Positions 1 through 10,390 of a DNA stretch of 64,000 nt are shown here, one piece after another. The translations under genes and the position numbers were made by a program. Below the pieces are notes generated by a model. That model was not told where the DNA came from. It searched no databases and worked only from the letters and a program-made list of their open reading frames with translations. Numbering within the stretch: position 1 is the first letter of the stretch; every line of letters begins with the position of its first letter. The stretch covers positions 372,001 to 436,000 of the forward strand of contig NZ_CAKKLV010000002.1 of the NCBI RefSeq assembly GCF_918698115.1, in the 5' to 3' direction. The stretch is from Peribacillus sp. Bi96. Its GTDB lineage: Bacteria; Bacillota; Bacilli; Bacillales; DSM-1321.

Positions 1-274
1 TAATCCATGCATTCTATATACGTTACAAAATGTTGAGGGTGACAACCAATAGTTGAAAAGATTATTTTCTCATATCCTTTATGCAGAACAAGTATGGGTA
101 ACTAGATTAAAAGGAATGGACAGTTAACATTGCCTATATGGTCGGAAGGTGATATAGCGATTTGTGTAAAACTTAATTAACAAAATGAAGAAAACTTCAA
201 AACATTTCTCATTATCCAGCTAACACAGATTTTATTACATTTGTAAGATAAAATCATAGTAAGTGTTGTACTGC
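1..274. other. Gene-free left edge
   Basis: No open reading frame with a ribosome binding site is visible on either strand. The stretch is AT-rich and ends at a long palindrome (275-312). It may be the 3' flank of a plus-strand gene lying left of the window, because the palindrome is followed by a T-rich tract in the plus direction. Confidence 0.5.
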
Positions 275-322
275 AAACAAGCAGATGTACTAATTAGTAC
301 ATCTGCTTGTTTATTTTTTATT
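275..322 (+). terminator. 38-bp perfect palindrome, likely terminator
   Basis: Positions 275-312 form an uninterrupted 19+19 base palindrome (arm begins AAACAAGCAGATGTAC). It is followed in the plus direction by a T-rich tract to about 324, as expected of a Rho-independent terminator. The RsbR-like gene on the minus strand ends at 322, so the stem may also protect or stop that transcript. Confidence 0.75.
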
Positions 323-1191
323 TAACACCCGTTATAATTAAGGTTTTTTAGTGATTGAATCTCATTGAATGCTTGTTGAAGGTTTGCTTTCGAGTTTAAT
401 TTAGTTAAATTGATTTCGAGGCTCACCATTGTCTGGGCAACCTCTGGACGAATTCCTGTAATTATGGTCTCAACCCCAGTAAGAGTTAAGGCATCAATTA
501 CTTTAAATAGTTGATCGGCTACCATCGTATCAACAAGCAGAACTCCAGATACGTCAATGATAAGGTGAGATAGCTTTAGTTCATTAGAACGACTAAGTGT
601 TTCTTCCATAAGTAAATGGGATCTTTCAGTATCTAAATTCCCGATCAACGGCAGTACACCTATACCTTTTGTAAGAGGAATAACCGGCACTGAAAGTTCC
701 AAAAATGCACTTTTCGCATTTTCCAACGTTTTTTGAAAGGATTTTACATAGGTCAGGCTAAAACTATAAACAGCTCGGTCTAAGAGGGGGTCAAAGATAT
801 GGATGACGTCAAATACGGTAGATGCAGACATGTTTTTTTCTTTTACTTCTTTCTCAACGGCTTTCCATATATAGGTTCGGTAATAGCTCGTATCTTTTAA
901 CGCTTCGTCAAGTGGTGCTCCCAGCGTATAAAAGTATTCCCCAGTTTCTTTCCCCCATTGGAATATTTTTTGAAAGGATTTTTCATTGTCAGCATGTTCA
1001 ATTAATGATTCACCGAATAAGCTAATTAAATTACCTCGAATGTCCAAAATATGTGCTTCTATTTGTTGAAACTCCTTTTTTTCCTGTTCGGTCATTTGGA
1101 TTCCAGCCATTCTGTCTGTATGAACAGTGTGGGCAATTTCATGTTTCTTGTCTATAATCATTTTGCCTAACGTTATTAATTCATTGTTCAC
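322..1191 (-). CDS. RsbR-type stressosome protein (STAS domain)
   Basis: This is a 289-residue protein with a variable N-terminal helical half and a C-terminal STAS domain. The STAS part carries the two RsbR signature stretches IDVSGVLLVDTMVA and GIRPEVAQTMV. Their Ser and Thr match the two residues that RsbT phosphorylates in Bacillus RsbRA; the first site is Ser instead of Thr. RsbR paralogues build the stressosome with RsbS and control sigma-B. The start chosen is GTG at 1191, because GGAGG lies eight bases upstream; a longer TTG reading from 1206 has no such site. No rsbS or rsbT is adjacent, so this is a stand-alone paralogue. Family assignment is firm; the signal sensed cannot be read from the sequence. 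Confidence 0.88.
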   Translation of the reverse strand: MNNELITLGKMIIDKKHEIAHTVHTDRMAGIQMTEQEKKEFQQIEAHILDIRGNLISLFGESLIEHADNEKSFQKIFQWGKETGEYFYTLGAPLDEALKDTSYYRTYIWKAVEKEVKEKNMSASTVFDVIHIFDPLLDRAVYSFSLTYVKSFQKTLENAKSAFLELSVPVIPLTKGIGVLPLIGNLDTERSHLLMEETLSRSNELKLSHLIIDVSGVLLVDTMVADQLFKVIDALTLTGVETIITGIRPEVAQTMVSLEINLTKLNSKANLQQAFNEIQSLKNLNYNGC

Positions 1192-1705
1192 AAGGGCTTC
1201 CTCCAACCAATAATATAGATTACTTTTTTTACCTGCTCTTTATAATATAGTCTGTACCCCCTTTAATGAAAAGAAAAACTTTAGCGTTAGTGGGATAGAA
1301 TAAGTAAGATCATTATCGCTTGTTAACTTATTAATAGTAAATTTTAATTGTCCTATATGCCATTCATTAATGTTTAGCAATAAAACAGTGAAACCGTGGG
1401 AAAAGGACCTCATGAAACGGTAGTGAAGCGGCTGAAAGCGGAAAATAAACCAAAGGAGATTGAGAGGTTCTCTATGTCGAAAGTTAAGGATATCAACTTA
1501 AAGGTAAACAGCAATAGAAGCCTATTTACTTGGAATGCTGCATCCCTAACCCGTTATATGATTGACAGCCTCTTTATTTTTGTTAAATTTAATCATGAAT
1601 TTTTTTGTTCATTTAACCTAAACATAAAATAGTTTACACACACACATTTCGTATTCTTTCTTTTCGAATGATTATTAGACATTACCTAAAAGGTGGAGTG
1701 AAAAA
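1192..1705. other. Intergenic region, no supported gene
   Basis: It holds the upstream region of the RsbR-like gene, with a possible minus-strand -10 element (TATTAT near 1240). A 78-codon plus-strand reading frame (1396-1632) has no ribosome binding site and a low-complexity hydrophobic tail, and resembles nothing I recognise. A purine-rich site (AAGGTGGAGTG) just before 1706 belongs to the DedA gene. Confidence 0.5.
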
Positions 1706-2314
1706 GTGGAAAATCAAATTACTTACCTTCTAGAGCATTATGGGTACTTCGGAATAATATTTGCTTTAATCGGAGGTATTGTAGGACTTCCTATACCCGA
1801 CGAGGTTCTCCTTACATATATTGGTTATAATGTATTTCAAGGTGAATTATCTTACTTAATTTCAATAGTAAGTGCCTTTGTAGGAGCAACTGTGGGGATT
1901 TCGCTTAGCTACTTCATTGGTTATAAATTTGGGCTGCCTTTATTAGAAAAGTTTGGACCCAAAATTCACATTACCGAACAAAAAATTAATAGAACAAAGA
2001 ATTTGTTCAAGAAATTCGGACCTTATCTTTTATTATTTGGTTATTTTATTCCTGGGGTACGCCACCTTACAGCGTATATGGCAGCTGTCAATCGCTTCTC
2101 CTTTAGAAAATTTATTATTTACGCCTATGCTGGGGCATTAATATGGAGTTTTACTTTTATCACACTAGGCAGGATATTAGGCGAAAATTGGACCAATGTT
2201 GAACTGTATATTTCAACATACAGAATTTATTTGATAACGAGTATATTGGTCCTTACAATATTCTTTTATCTTTTATGGAAGAGAAGAAATCGATTAAGAA
2301 GGGGTATTTCATAA
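1706..2314 (+). CDS. DedA family membrane protein
   Basis: This 202-residue integral membrane protein has the DedA/VTT fold: hydrophobic segments at about 10-35, 48-75, 105-125, 135-160 and 172-195. It shows the family motifs GLPIPDEV near residue 28 and FGYFIPGVRHLTAYMAA near residue 110; the latter holds the conserved arginine of the re-entrant loop. DedA proteins are tied to membrane homeostasis and undecaprenyl-phosphate or phospholipid scrambling. It starts at GTG 1706 behind AAGGTGGAG. The next gene is pssA, and in Bacillus subtilis the DedA gene ybfM also sits beside pssA, which suggests the same conserved phospholipid locus. No psd gene follows here. Confidence 0.9.
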   Translation: MENQITYLLEHYGYFGIIFALIGGIVGLPIPDEVLLTYIGYNVFQGELSYLISIVSAFVGATVGISLSYFIGYKFGLPLLEKFGPKIHITEQKINRTKNLFKKFGPYLLLFGYFIPGVRHLTAYMAAVNRFSFRKFIIYAYAGALIWSFTFITLGRILGENWTNVELYISTYRIYLITSILVLTIFFYLLWKRRNRLRRGIS

Positions 2315-2410
2315 AAGTCGCTTTAAGGAGAAATATCGGGTTAATTGTCAAACTCATTGTATGTTTGAAGAATATATAGAAAATGCTCCAGGACGTCAGG
2401 GGGAACTACC

Positions 2411-2902
2411 TTGTTCAATCAGATAGTAAAAGCTGTGCCCAATTTATTTACGATTGGAAATTTATTGTGCGGTGTATTATCAATTACCTATATCATGAGT
2501 GGCTTTTTGGAAGTAGCATCGGTTTTAATTTTCTTTTCGGCTTTTTTAGATCTTTTTGATGGAAGGGTTGCAAGAAAATTAAAAGTGAACAGTGAATTTG
2601 GTGTGGAATTGGATTCCTTGGCTGATATTATTAGTTTCGGAGTAGCTCCTGCCATTCTATTTCATTCGATAGCAGCACCATCGATTTTAACGTCTTTGGC
2701 ATTTATCCTTTTCCCAACGATGGGAGCATTAAGATTAGCTAAGTTTAGTGTTAAACCAACCATTGGATATTTTAAAGGATTACCTATTCCTGCTGCTGGA
2801 TTACCTTTGGCTGGTATGGGATTCTTTTTATATAGCAATGCGTGGATTACTTTATTGCTTGCTTTCTTAATGGTAAGTCCAATTAGGGTAAAAAAACTTT
2901 AA
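2411..2902 (+). CDS. pssA: CDP-diacylglycerol--serine O-phosphatidyltransferase
   Basis: The protein (163 residues) makes phosphatidylserine from CDP-diacylglycerol and serine in the cytoplasmic membrane. The CDP-alcohol phosphotransferase signature DG-x2-AR-x8-G-x3-D-x3-D is complete, from DGRVAR near residue 49 to DSLAD. About five hydrophobic helices follow. The N-terminus PNLFTIGNLLCG is typical of Gram-positive PssA. The start is TTG at 2411 with AGGGGG eight bases upstream. It is slightly shorter than the roughly 177-residue B. subtilis protein but has all catalytic aspartates. It lies 96 bases after the DedA gene on the same strand and may be cotranscribed with it. Confidence 0.93.
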   Translation: MFNQIVKAVPNLFTIGNLLCGVLSITYIMSGFLEVASVLIFFSAFLDLFDGRVARKLKVNSEFGVELDSLADIISFGVAPAILFHSIAAPSILTSLAFILFPTMGALRLAKFSVKPTIGYFKGLPIPAAGLPLAGMGFFLYSNAWITLLLAFLMVSPIRVKKL

Positions 2903-2982
2903 TTTAATTATTCATTGCAAAAAAGCTAATAACCTCTGAAAAACGTTGTAAGGCACTATAAAAATGTTCTTAATGCTGATAT

Positions 2983-3034
2983 GTTGCTGAGGCAGCTCCT
3001 GCAAAAACAGGGTTGCTGGGCAGCTTTTTTTTTA
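2983..3034 (+). terminator. Rho-independent terminator after pssA
   Basis: An imperfect GC-rich stem (core CCTG-CAAAAA-CAGG with outer GCTG/CAGC pairs) is followed by nine T residues. It sits about 80 bases after the pssA stop and before the cupin gene. Confidence 0.75.
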
Positions 3035-3095
3035 CTACAGGATAGTTCCATAAGGTATGCGTAAGAATGTATTATAAATACTAGGGGGAATAGAA

Positions 3096-3440
3096 ATGAT
3101 GAAAAAAGGTAAACACAATGCTGAACATTACTTATGGGGAGACAATTGTGATGGGTGGCATGTAGTGAAAAATCAAGATTTAAGTATCATTCATGAACGT
3201 ATGCCTGCACATACATCTGAAATAAAACATTATCATCAACACGCACGCCAATTTTTCTTTGTCTTATCAGGTATAGCAACCATTGAGGTAGATGGTAAAG
3301 AGATTACTTTAAATCCGCAAGAGGGAGTGGAAGTTCCTCCTTTGGTGTCACACCAAATGTTTAACAAGTCAAATAATGAAGTTGAGTTTTTGGTGACTTC
3401 TCAGCCGACAAGTAAAGGTGATAGGATTTTAGTGGACTAA
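3096..3440 (+). CDS. Small cupin-domain protein
   Basis: This 114-residue protein is a single conserved beta-barrel cupin. Cupin motif 1 is at about 47-66 (HYHQHARQFFFVLSG, with the His-x-His pair and Gln/Glu metal-ligand positions). Motif 2 is at about 83-100 (EGVEVPPLVSHQMFN). Such single-domain cupins bind a metal and serve as small isomerases, dioxygenases or sugar-binding proteins; the substrate cannot be told here. The ATG at 3096 follows AGGGGGAATAGAA. It stands alone between a terminator and the racemase region. Confidence 0.85.
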   Translation: MMKKGKHNAEHYLWGDNCDGWHVVKNQDLSIIHERMPAHTSEIKHYHQHARQFFFVLSGIATIEVDGKEITLNPQEGVEVPPLVSHQMFNKSNNEVEFLVTSQPTSKGDRILVD

Positions 3441-3508
3441 AACTAATAACGAGACGAACTCCTATTAGGCATCCAGCGTCCTTGGACAACCTTTTAAATC
3501 CATAAGCC

Positions 3509-3700
3509 GTGCATTTGGACATGGATGATTTAAAGAGGGTTTATGATGCCCTCGAAGGCTTAGATAAAGAGGGGAAATCTCTATTCAAACTGCTACAGTA
3601 CACAAACATACATAACCAAGCAATAACCAAACTGTACAAAGTCCTTGAATGCAAATGGGGTTTTCTGTATATATCAAATGAAAAGGGGAATGTTTTATGA
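3509..3700 (+). CDS. Possible small protein upstream of the racemase
   Basis: A 63-codon frame starts at GTG 3509 and ends in the overlap ATGA with the racemase start, an arrangement typical of translational coupling. It reads as a plausible charged helical peptide (MDDLKRVYDALEGLDKEGK). However, no ribosome binding site precedes the GTG, and I recognise no family. It could be the broken 3' end of an older gene. Low confidence. Confidence 0.25.
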   Translation: MHLDMDDLKRVYDALEGLDKEGKSLFKLLQYTNIHNQAITKLYKVLECKWGFLYISNEKGNVL

Positions 3701-4389
3701 AAACAATTGGCCTTATTGGTGGAATGAGTTGGGAGTCATCGCTAGAATATTATCGTATTATTAATGAAGAAGTGAAAAACAAATTGGGAGGATTACATTC
3801 AGCCAAGTGCATTTTATACAGCGTGGATTTTGATGAAATCGAACGCTATCAAGCTCAAGGAGATTGGGAAAGTTCTGGTAAATTATTAGGGGATGTTGCT
3901 CAGTCTTTGGAAAAGGCAGGTGCAGAAATTATTGTGATTTGTACAAATACGATGCATAAAGTGATCGAATATATTGAAGAAAAAGTTAGTTTACCAATCC
4001 TGCACATTGCTGATTCGACGGCAAATCAAATTCAAAAGGCCGGAATAAGAACGGTGGGTTTACTTGGTACTAAATATACGATGGAGCAAGACTTTTATAA
4101 AACGCGAATTGAGTTTAATGGTATTAAGGTTTTAATACCAAATAATGAGGAAAGAAAAGTAATAAATAAGGTAATTTATGAAGAGTTATGTTTAGGGGAA
4201 ATTCAACAATCATCAAGGGATTATTACAAAAAGGTTATCAAGAGGTTAGTTGATGATGGAGCTGAAGGAATAATATTAGGTTGCACAGAAATTGGATTAT
4301 TAGTAAAACCAGAGGATTCAGAAGTACCCTTATTTGATACCACGGTAATTCATGCCGTTGAATCTGTTAATATGGCATTAGAAAACTAA
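3697..4389 (+). CDS. Aspartate/glutamate racemase family protein
   Basis: The protein (230 residues) belongs to the cofactor-independent Asp/Glu racemase family that interconverts L- and D-amino acids with two cysteines. Both are present: Cys82 in ICTNTMH and Cys196 in GCTEIG. The N-terminus MKTIGLIGGMSWESS is the standard RacD/YgeA opening, and the length is usual. AAAAGGGG lies eight bases before the ATG. The substrate could be aspartate, glutamate or a broad range as in YgeA; sequence alone does not decide. A terminator follows at 4466. Confidence 0.92.
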   Translation: MKTIGLIGGMSWESSLEYYRIINEEVKNKLGGLHSAKCILYSVDFDEIERYQAQGDWESSGKLLGDVAQSLEKAGAEIIVICTNTMHKVIEYIEEKVSLPILHIADSTANQIQKAGIRTVGLLGTKYTMEQDFYKTRIEFNGIKVLIPNNEERKVINKVIYEELCLGEIQQSSRDYYKKVIKRLVDDGAEGIILGCTEIGLLVKPEDSEVPLFDTTVIHAVESVNMALEN

Positions 4390-4465
4390 TGGGAAGGGCT
4401 GAAAATATATCGGAAACGATCGGTTCACTTTTTGCTGCTCCAATAACGGTAAGACAAATGGGATG

Positions 4466-4499
4466 AAGGGGAGGAGGCGTCCATTTCTCCCTTTTTTTT
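4466..4499 (+). terminator. Terminator after the racemase gene
   Basis: A GGGAG/CTCCC stem with a GC-rich loop is followed by eight T residues, about 75 bases after the racemase stop codon. Confidence 0.7.
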
Positions 4500-6215
<1,716 letters not shown>

Positions 6216-6225
6216 AACTGTGCAA

Positions 6226-6272
6226 AAAACCCCCATATAAAATAGCAAAGCATTTTATATGGGGGTTTTACG
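6226..6272. terminator. Bidirectional terminator hairpin
   Basis: CCCCCATATAAAAT and its exact complement ATTTTATATGGGGG are separated by eight bases, with A-rich sequence before and T residues after. It can work in both directions, but no gene on the plus strand directly precedes it. Confidence 0.7.
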
Positions 6273-6364
6273 ATTGTCATGAATATCGGTAGTGGCTCCT
6301 TCACATATTTCATAAATTTTATCGATGTATTGTTTCATGTAATTTTAAAAAGGATTTGAACAAG

Positions 6365-6410
6365 AAAAAAAGGAACATGAAATCGCATTGATCTCATGTT
6401 CCTTTTTGAA
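6365..6410 (-). terminator. Terminator of the nitronate monooxygenase gene
   Basis: The stem AAGGAACATGA...TCATGTTCCTT has a T-run on both strands and sits just beyond the stop codon of the minus-strand gene ending at 6422. Confidence 0.85.
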
Positions 6411-6421
6411 CGAAGGGTTAT

Positions 6422-7399
6422 TCATGTTCGAAGGGATTCGATACGGCTTTGGATGAATTCGAACGAGGTTTTTGCTTCTTGGACGATTTGGTTTATGAGT
6501 TCATTGACGGTCAAAACTTCTTTTATCAGGCCTACGGATTGACCGCAGGACCAGATGCCTCCGTCTAAATCGCCATCAAAGTATACTTTTTTGCTCCTTT
6601 GTCCCGTTATTAGCGGAATAAGGTCTTCTAAAGTGGCTCCTTCACTTTCAAGTTTGTCCACTTCTTTACTGACGCCATTTAATGCTACACGCGAACGACT
6701 GCCAATATTCCGTTGGATGACAACCGTATCCAGCTCATCGGCTGATACCATCCAGTTCTTCACGTTATCATGAATCGGCGCTTCTTGCGTGGCCATAAAG
6801 CGAGTTCCCATGACAATCCCTTCAGCATCGAGTGACAAGGCACTAATAAGGCCTCTGCCATCCGAAAATCCCCCGCCTGCTATTACAGGTATAGTAACGG
6901 AGTCAACTACTCTAGGGAGCATGACAAGCGTGCCTACATCCCCCATGCCAGGATGCCCCCCTGTTTCATTCCCTACAATAATTATAGCATCCACTCCTAA
7001 TTTCTCTGCCGAGATTGCGTTTTTGACCCCCGCTACTTTATGTATCACGGTAAAGCCGTGCTCTTTAAGTTTAGGCATAATTCCTTCTGGACTTCGGCCA
7101 CTCGTTTCAACAATTTTTACATTTTCATCAATTAAAATATCAATAAACTCATCATTTGGAGTTGGCGTTTGACTTGGAAATAGATTTAGATTTACAGCAA
7201 ACGGTTTCTTCGTTAAAGATTTCACTTTGCGTACTTCATCACGTAGACCTTCGGGGGTCGCCTGTGTTTTGGAGGTTATGATACCTAGACCTCCTGCTTC
7301 GGATACGGCCGCTGCGAGCGGGGCTCGGCCAACTTGAAACATCCCACCGCATATAATCGGATATTCAATCCCTAATAATTCAGTAATTTTCGTTTTCAT
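6422..7399 (-). CDS. Nitronate monooxygenase (2-nitropropane dioxygenase family)
   Basis: This 325-residue TIM-barrel flavoprotein oxidises alkyl nitronates such as propionate-3-nitronate, using FMN and oxygen. Family features seen: the N-terminal LGIEYPIICGGMFQVG, the phosphate-binding GGGFSDGRG and MGTRF near residues 175-205, and NETGGHPG with the histidine usual in class II enzymes. The start is ATG 7399, because AAAGGAG lies at the right distance; an ATG 18 bases further upstream overlaps that site. It lies head to tail with acoR (72 bases apart) and has its own terminator. Bacillus genomes often annotate this family loosely; a related enoyl-ACP reductase II is less likely. Confidence 0.88.
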   Translation of the reverse strand: MKTKITELLGIEYPIICGGMFQVGRAPLAAAVSEAGGLGIITSKTQATPEGLRDEVRKVKSLTKKPFAVNLNLFPSQTPTPNDEFIDILIDENVKIVETSGRSPEGIMPKLKEHGFTVIHKVAGVKNAISAEKLGVDAIIIVGNETGGHPGMGDVGTLVMLPRVVDSVTIPVIAGGGFSDGRGLISALSLDAEGIVMGTRFMATQEAPIHDNVKNWMVSADELDTVVIQRNIGSRSRVALNGVSKEVDKLESEGATLEDLIPLITGQRSKKVYFDGDLDGGIWSCGQSVGLIKEVLTVNELINQIVQEAKTSFEFIQSRIESLRT

Positions 7400-7471
7400 T
7401 TGCCATACTCCTTTCATTTTTCATGAATTTCTATAAATCTACTTTTCCTATATAATGTTCACACGCCATGG

Positions 7472-9355
7472 CTATATACCATACTTATGGAGCCGCTTAT
7501 AAAATGTACTTCTTGGTATATCCATCAATTTAGCAGCGGCGGCGACATTTCCACTTGATTTTTGTAATGCCTCTAACATTAGATCTCGTTGAATTTTTTC
7601 ACGGATCGTCAGTTCATTTTCCTTCTTGTAATTTTTATCGTCTTCCTTCAATGGTGGGGACTCATTACGCCTCGTAAGGGGCATCGAATTCATGGAATTA
7701 AACACTTCATAATCAACGGTCCCTTCTGCATGTAAGATGGTTAACCGCTGGAGAACATTCTGTAGCTCTCTTATATTGCCTGGCCAATTGTAATTCTTTA
7801 AACGATTCAATAAATCCTCCGTTAATGGAATATTCCAATTATTATTTGTGCACAAGTAGTTGACTAGATAAGGAATGTCTTCAATCCTTTCTCTTAAAGA
7901 GGGGACATGAATGGGGTAAACATTCAATCGATAGTATAAATCCTCGCGAAAGGACCCTTCATTGACAAGCTCCTCAAGCTTTCGGTGAGTCGCAGTGATA
8001 ATGCGAATATCCAATGAAATGAGTTTAGAACCACCAAGCGGAACGATTTTTCTTTCTTGAAGTACACGCAGTAAAGCAACTTGCATCGCTAGGGGGATTT
8101 CACCGATTTCATCGAGAAAAATGGTCCCTCCATTAGCCTGCTCGAACTTTCCTTTGTACCCTTGCCGTTTAGCCCCTGTAAATGCACCTTCAACATACCC
8201 GAATAATTCACTCTCCATTAAATCTTTAGGGATGGCTCCGCAATTTATCGTGATGAACGGCCCATTTTTACGAGAGCTATTTTCATGAATAGCCATGGCA
8301 ATAAGCTCTTTTCCAACGCCTGTTTCACCAGATATATACACATTCGCTTCTGTCGGTGCAACAAGATTCACTTTATGTAATGTGTTTTGAAAGGATTCAC
8401 TAATCCCTCTTTCTCCTTTGAAGCTAAACACCTCAGAAGGCATGGAAGCTGGAAAGAGTCTATTGGTTTTATGACCTTGCTTCTCTGATAAGAATAAACA
8501 TTTACCGGAAATCTTATTATCTTCTTTAGATAGCAGCGGGTTTTCCTTAACAATTCGATATCCATGGTTTAATAGATCTATCAATGTCATACCGATGGAT
8601 TGAGGAATTTTTTTACGGACCTGTTTGCTGGCCGAAATGATCATTTCTTTATGATTACAAACGATAAAGGGCTGTTCTGGATAGGTTTCTGCAAGTTCTA
8701 TGGACTGCTGGGTCAGAGCCAGCTCTCTTTTATATGAACGAACTCCCATTTCCTGTTCGATCGTATACGCCAAATTGGCTACCATACCCAGCATGGACGG
8801 ATGGAAATATTCTACTGGACACGATATATCCAAAACGCCCATTATCATTCCGTCTTCATTTAAAATGGGCATTGCAGAACAACTCCATTTATGTGAGGCA
8901 ATGGAATAGTGTTCAGTACCTTGGATCATGACGGCTTCTCCCGTTTTCAAAGCTGTTCCAATGGCGTTTGTTCCCACCTCACCCTCTGTCCAGCATACAC
9001 CTTCGACAAAGTTTATTCTGCCTGCCTCATCCAGGATTTTCTCGTTTCCGGAAAGTGAGAGGACATATCCATCAGGATCAACTAATAAAGCCATCATTCC
9101 CGATTCTTTTATGGATTGATTCATCCTTATTAATTGGGGCGATGCTACTTCTAACAGGAAGGAGTTCTTTTCTCTTTGAATGTTCAATAATTCATTTGTC
9201 AATATGTGCTCGGCTTTATTGAGATATGGGTTGACTTGTTCTTTTTTACAGCGATGCCAAGATTCCATTATTCGCTTGTTCAGACGATTTGAATCGAGAA
9301 CCCCTTCACTGACAAAGCGTTCCCATGTACGCAGATAACAACTAGTGGATAGCAT
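7472..9355 (-). CDS. acoR: AcoR-type sigma-54-dependent transcriptional activator
   Basis: This 627-residue enhancer-binding protein switches on sigma-54 promoters. Order of parts: an N-terminal region with MESWHRC; a GAF-type sensor at about 60-200; an AAA+ domain at about 305-545 with Walker A GETGVGKE, the sigma-54 contact loop GAFTGA and Walker B GGTIFLDEIGE; and a C-terminal Fis-type helix-turn-helix (about 590-627, NVAAAAKLMDIPRSTFYKRL). The architecture and the neighbouring acetoin operon make it AcoR. The likely target is the -24/-12 promoter at 15191-15206 with the upstream palindrome at 15245-15294. It starts at ATG 9355 and lies downstream of the reductase gene, separated from it by a terminator, so it should have its own promoter. 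Confidence 0.93.
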   Translation of the reverse strand: MLSTSCYLRTWERFVSEGVLDSNRLNKRIMESWHRCKKEQVNPYLNKAEHILTNELLNIQREKNSFLLEVASPQLIRMNQSIKESGMMALLVDPDGYVLSLSGNEKILDEAGRINFVEGVCWTEGEVGTNAIGTALKTGEAVMIQGTEHYSIASHKWSCSAMPILNEDGMIMGVLDISCPVEYFHPSMLGMVANLAYTIEQEMGVRSYKRELALTQQSIELAETYPEQPFIVCNHKEMIISASKQVRKKIPQSIGMTLIDLLNHGYRIVKENPLLSKEDNKISGKCLFLSEKQGHKTNRLFPASMPSEVFSFKGERGISESFQNTLHKVNLVAPTEANVYISGETGVGKELIAMAIHENSSRKNGPFITINCGAIPKDLMESELFGYVEGAFTGAKRQGYKGKFEQANGGTIFLDEIGEIPLAMQVALLRVLQERKIVPLGGSKLISLDIRIITATHRKLEELVNEGSFREDLYYRLNVYPIHVPSLRERIEDIPYLVNYLCTNNNWNIPLTEDLLNRLKNYNWPGNIRELQNVLQRLTILHAEGTVDYEVFNSMNSMPLTRRNESPPLKEDDKNYKKENELTIREKIQRDLMLEALQKSSGNVAAAAKLMDIPRSTFYKRLHKYGI

Positions 9356-9519
9356 ATGATCCTCCTCTAATCATTTGGTTTAAACCTTCATATGAAATGA
9401 AAATATGTTAGTCAATCAAGAGAAAAAAAACCATGGAGTAATAAAAAAGGATGTTGATCGAGGTCCACTTAATTATAGTAGATTATGTATACGCTTACAA
9501 TATATAGAGTTTAGTTTAT

Positions 9520-9555
9520 CAAAAAAAAGCTTCACGTGATGATTCACATGAAGCT
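9520..9555 (-). terminator. Terminator at the end of the aco operon
   Basis: The stem AAGCTTCATGTGA / TCACGTGAAGCTT is followed on the minus strand by eight T residues. It lies 20 bases past the acetoin reductase stop codon and before acoR, which separates structural genes from the regulator. Confidence 0.88.
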
Positions 9556-9574
9556 TCCCAATCATACCATCCGT

Positions 9575-10351
9575 TTATGAAAAAATGACTCCTCCATCAA
9601 TCATGATGGATTGTCCTGTCATATAATCAGAATCAGGTGAAGCAAGATAAGATACGAACTTCGCAACATCTTCTGGGGATTCGGAGCGTCCTAAGGTTAT
9701 GGAATCAGTAAACTTTTTGAATGTTTCCCCTTTAGCAAGATTCATATATTGACCCATTTTTTCATCAATTAGCTCCCACATTTGCGTCCCGACAATGCCT
9801 GGACAGTATGCATTCACCGTAATGCCGAACTGGGCCAATTCTTGTGCTGCCGCTTGTGTAATGCCTCTTACGGCGAATTTTGTGGCCGAGTATGTACCAA
9901 GTAAACTAAAGCCTTTATAACTGGCGATGCTGGCAGCACTTATAATTTTCCCTCCTTCTTGCTTTTTCATTTGTTCAGCAGCGGCTTGCAGGCAAAAAAG
10001 TACACCATTTACATTGATATTGAAAATCTGTTCAAGATCCTCTTGAGTTACTTCCAAGAGTGGCTTGATTTGAGCAATTCCTGCATTTGAAACCATAACA
10101 TCCAGTTGCCCAAAACGTTCCACAACTTGATCGACCATTTCGAATACTTCCCGTCTATCGCTTACATCCGCTTTAATAGCAAAGCTTTCACGTCCTAGTT
10201 CCTTAATTTCATTTGCGACCGATTCGGCCGTATCCAGATTGACGTCGTTAATCACTACATTCAATCCATCTTGAGCTAATCTTAGAGCAATGGCACGTCC
10301 GATACCGCGTCCTGCACCAGTGACAACCGCCGTTCGTTGAATGCTTGCCAT
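9575..10351 (-). CDS. Acetoin/diacetyl reductase (butanediol dehydrogenase-like SDR)
   Basis: The protein (258 residues) is a classical short-chain dehydrogenase that interconverts diacetyl, acetoin and 2,3-butanediol with NAD(H). Motifs: TGAGRGIG for the cofactor, NAG, and catalytic S-Y-K (Ser of [13 protein letters not shown]). The C-terminal part ([46 protein letters not shown]) follows the BudC/ButA meso-butanediol dehydrogenase subfamily closely. The start is ATG 10351 behind AAAGGGGGG. It is the fifth gene of the aco operon, 39 bases after acoL, so acetoin made from butanediol can feed directly into the dehydrogenase complex. Confidence 0.87.
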   Translation of the reverse strand: MASIQRTAVVTGAGRGIGRAIALRLAQDGLNVVINDVNLDTAESVANEIKELGRESFAIKADVSDRREVFEMVDQVVERFGQLDVMVSNAGIAQIKPLLEVTQEDLEQIFNINVNGVLFCLQAAAEQMKKQEGGKIISAASIASYKGFSLLGTYSATKFAVRGITQAAAQELAQFGITVNAYCPGIVGTQMWELIDEKMGQYMNLAKGETFKKFTDSITLGRSESPEDVAKFVSYLASPDSDYMTGQSIMIDGGVIFS

Positions 10352-10390
10352 ACAATCCCCCCTTTTAATCATTTATATCCAATGACTGTA

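Noticed and set aside
1396..1632. 78-codon plus-strand frame upstream of the DedA gene
   Set aside because: No ribosome binding site, GTG start in poor context, hydrophobic low-complexity tail, no family resemblance.
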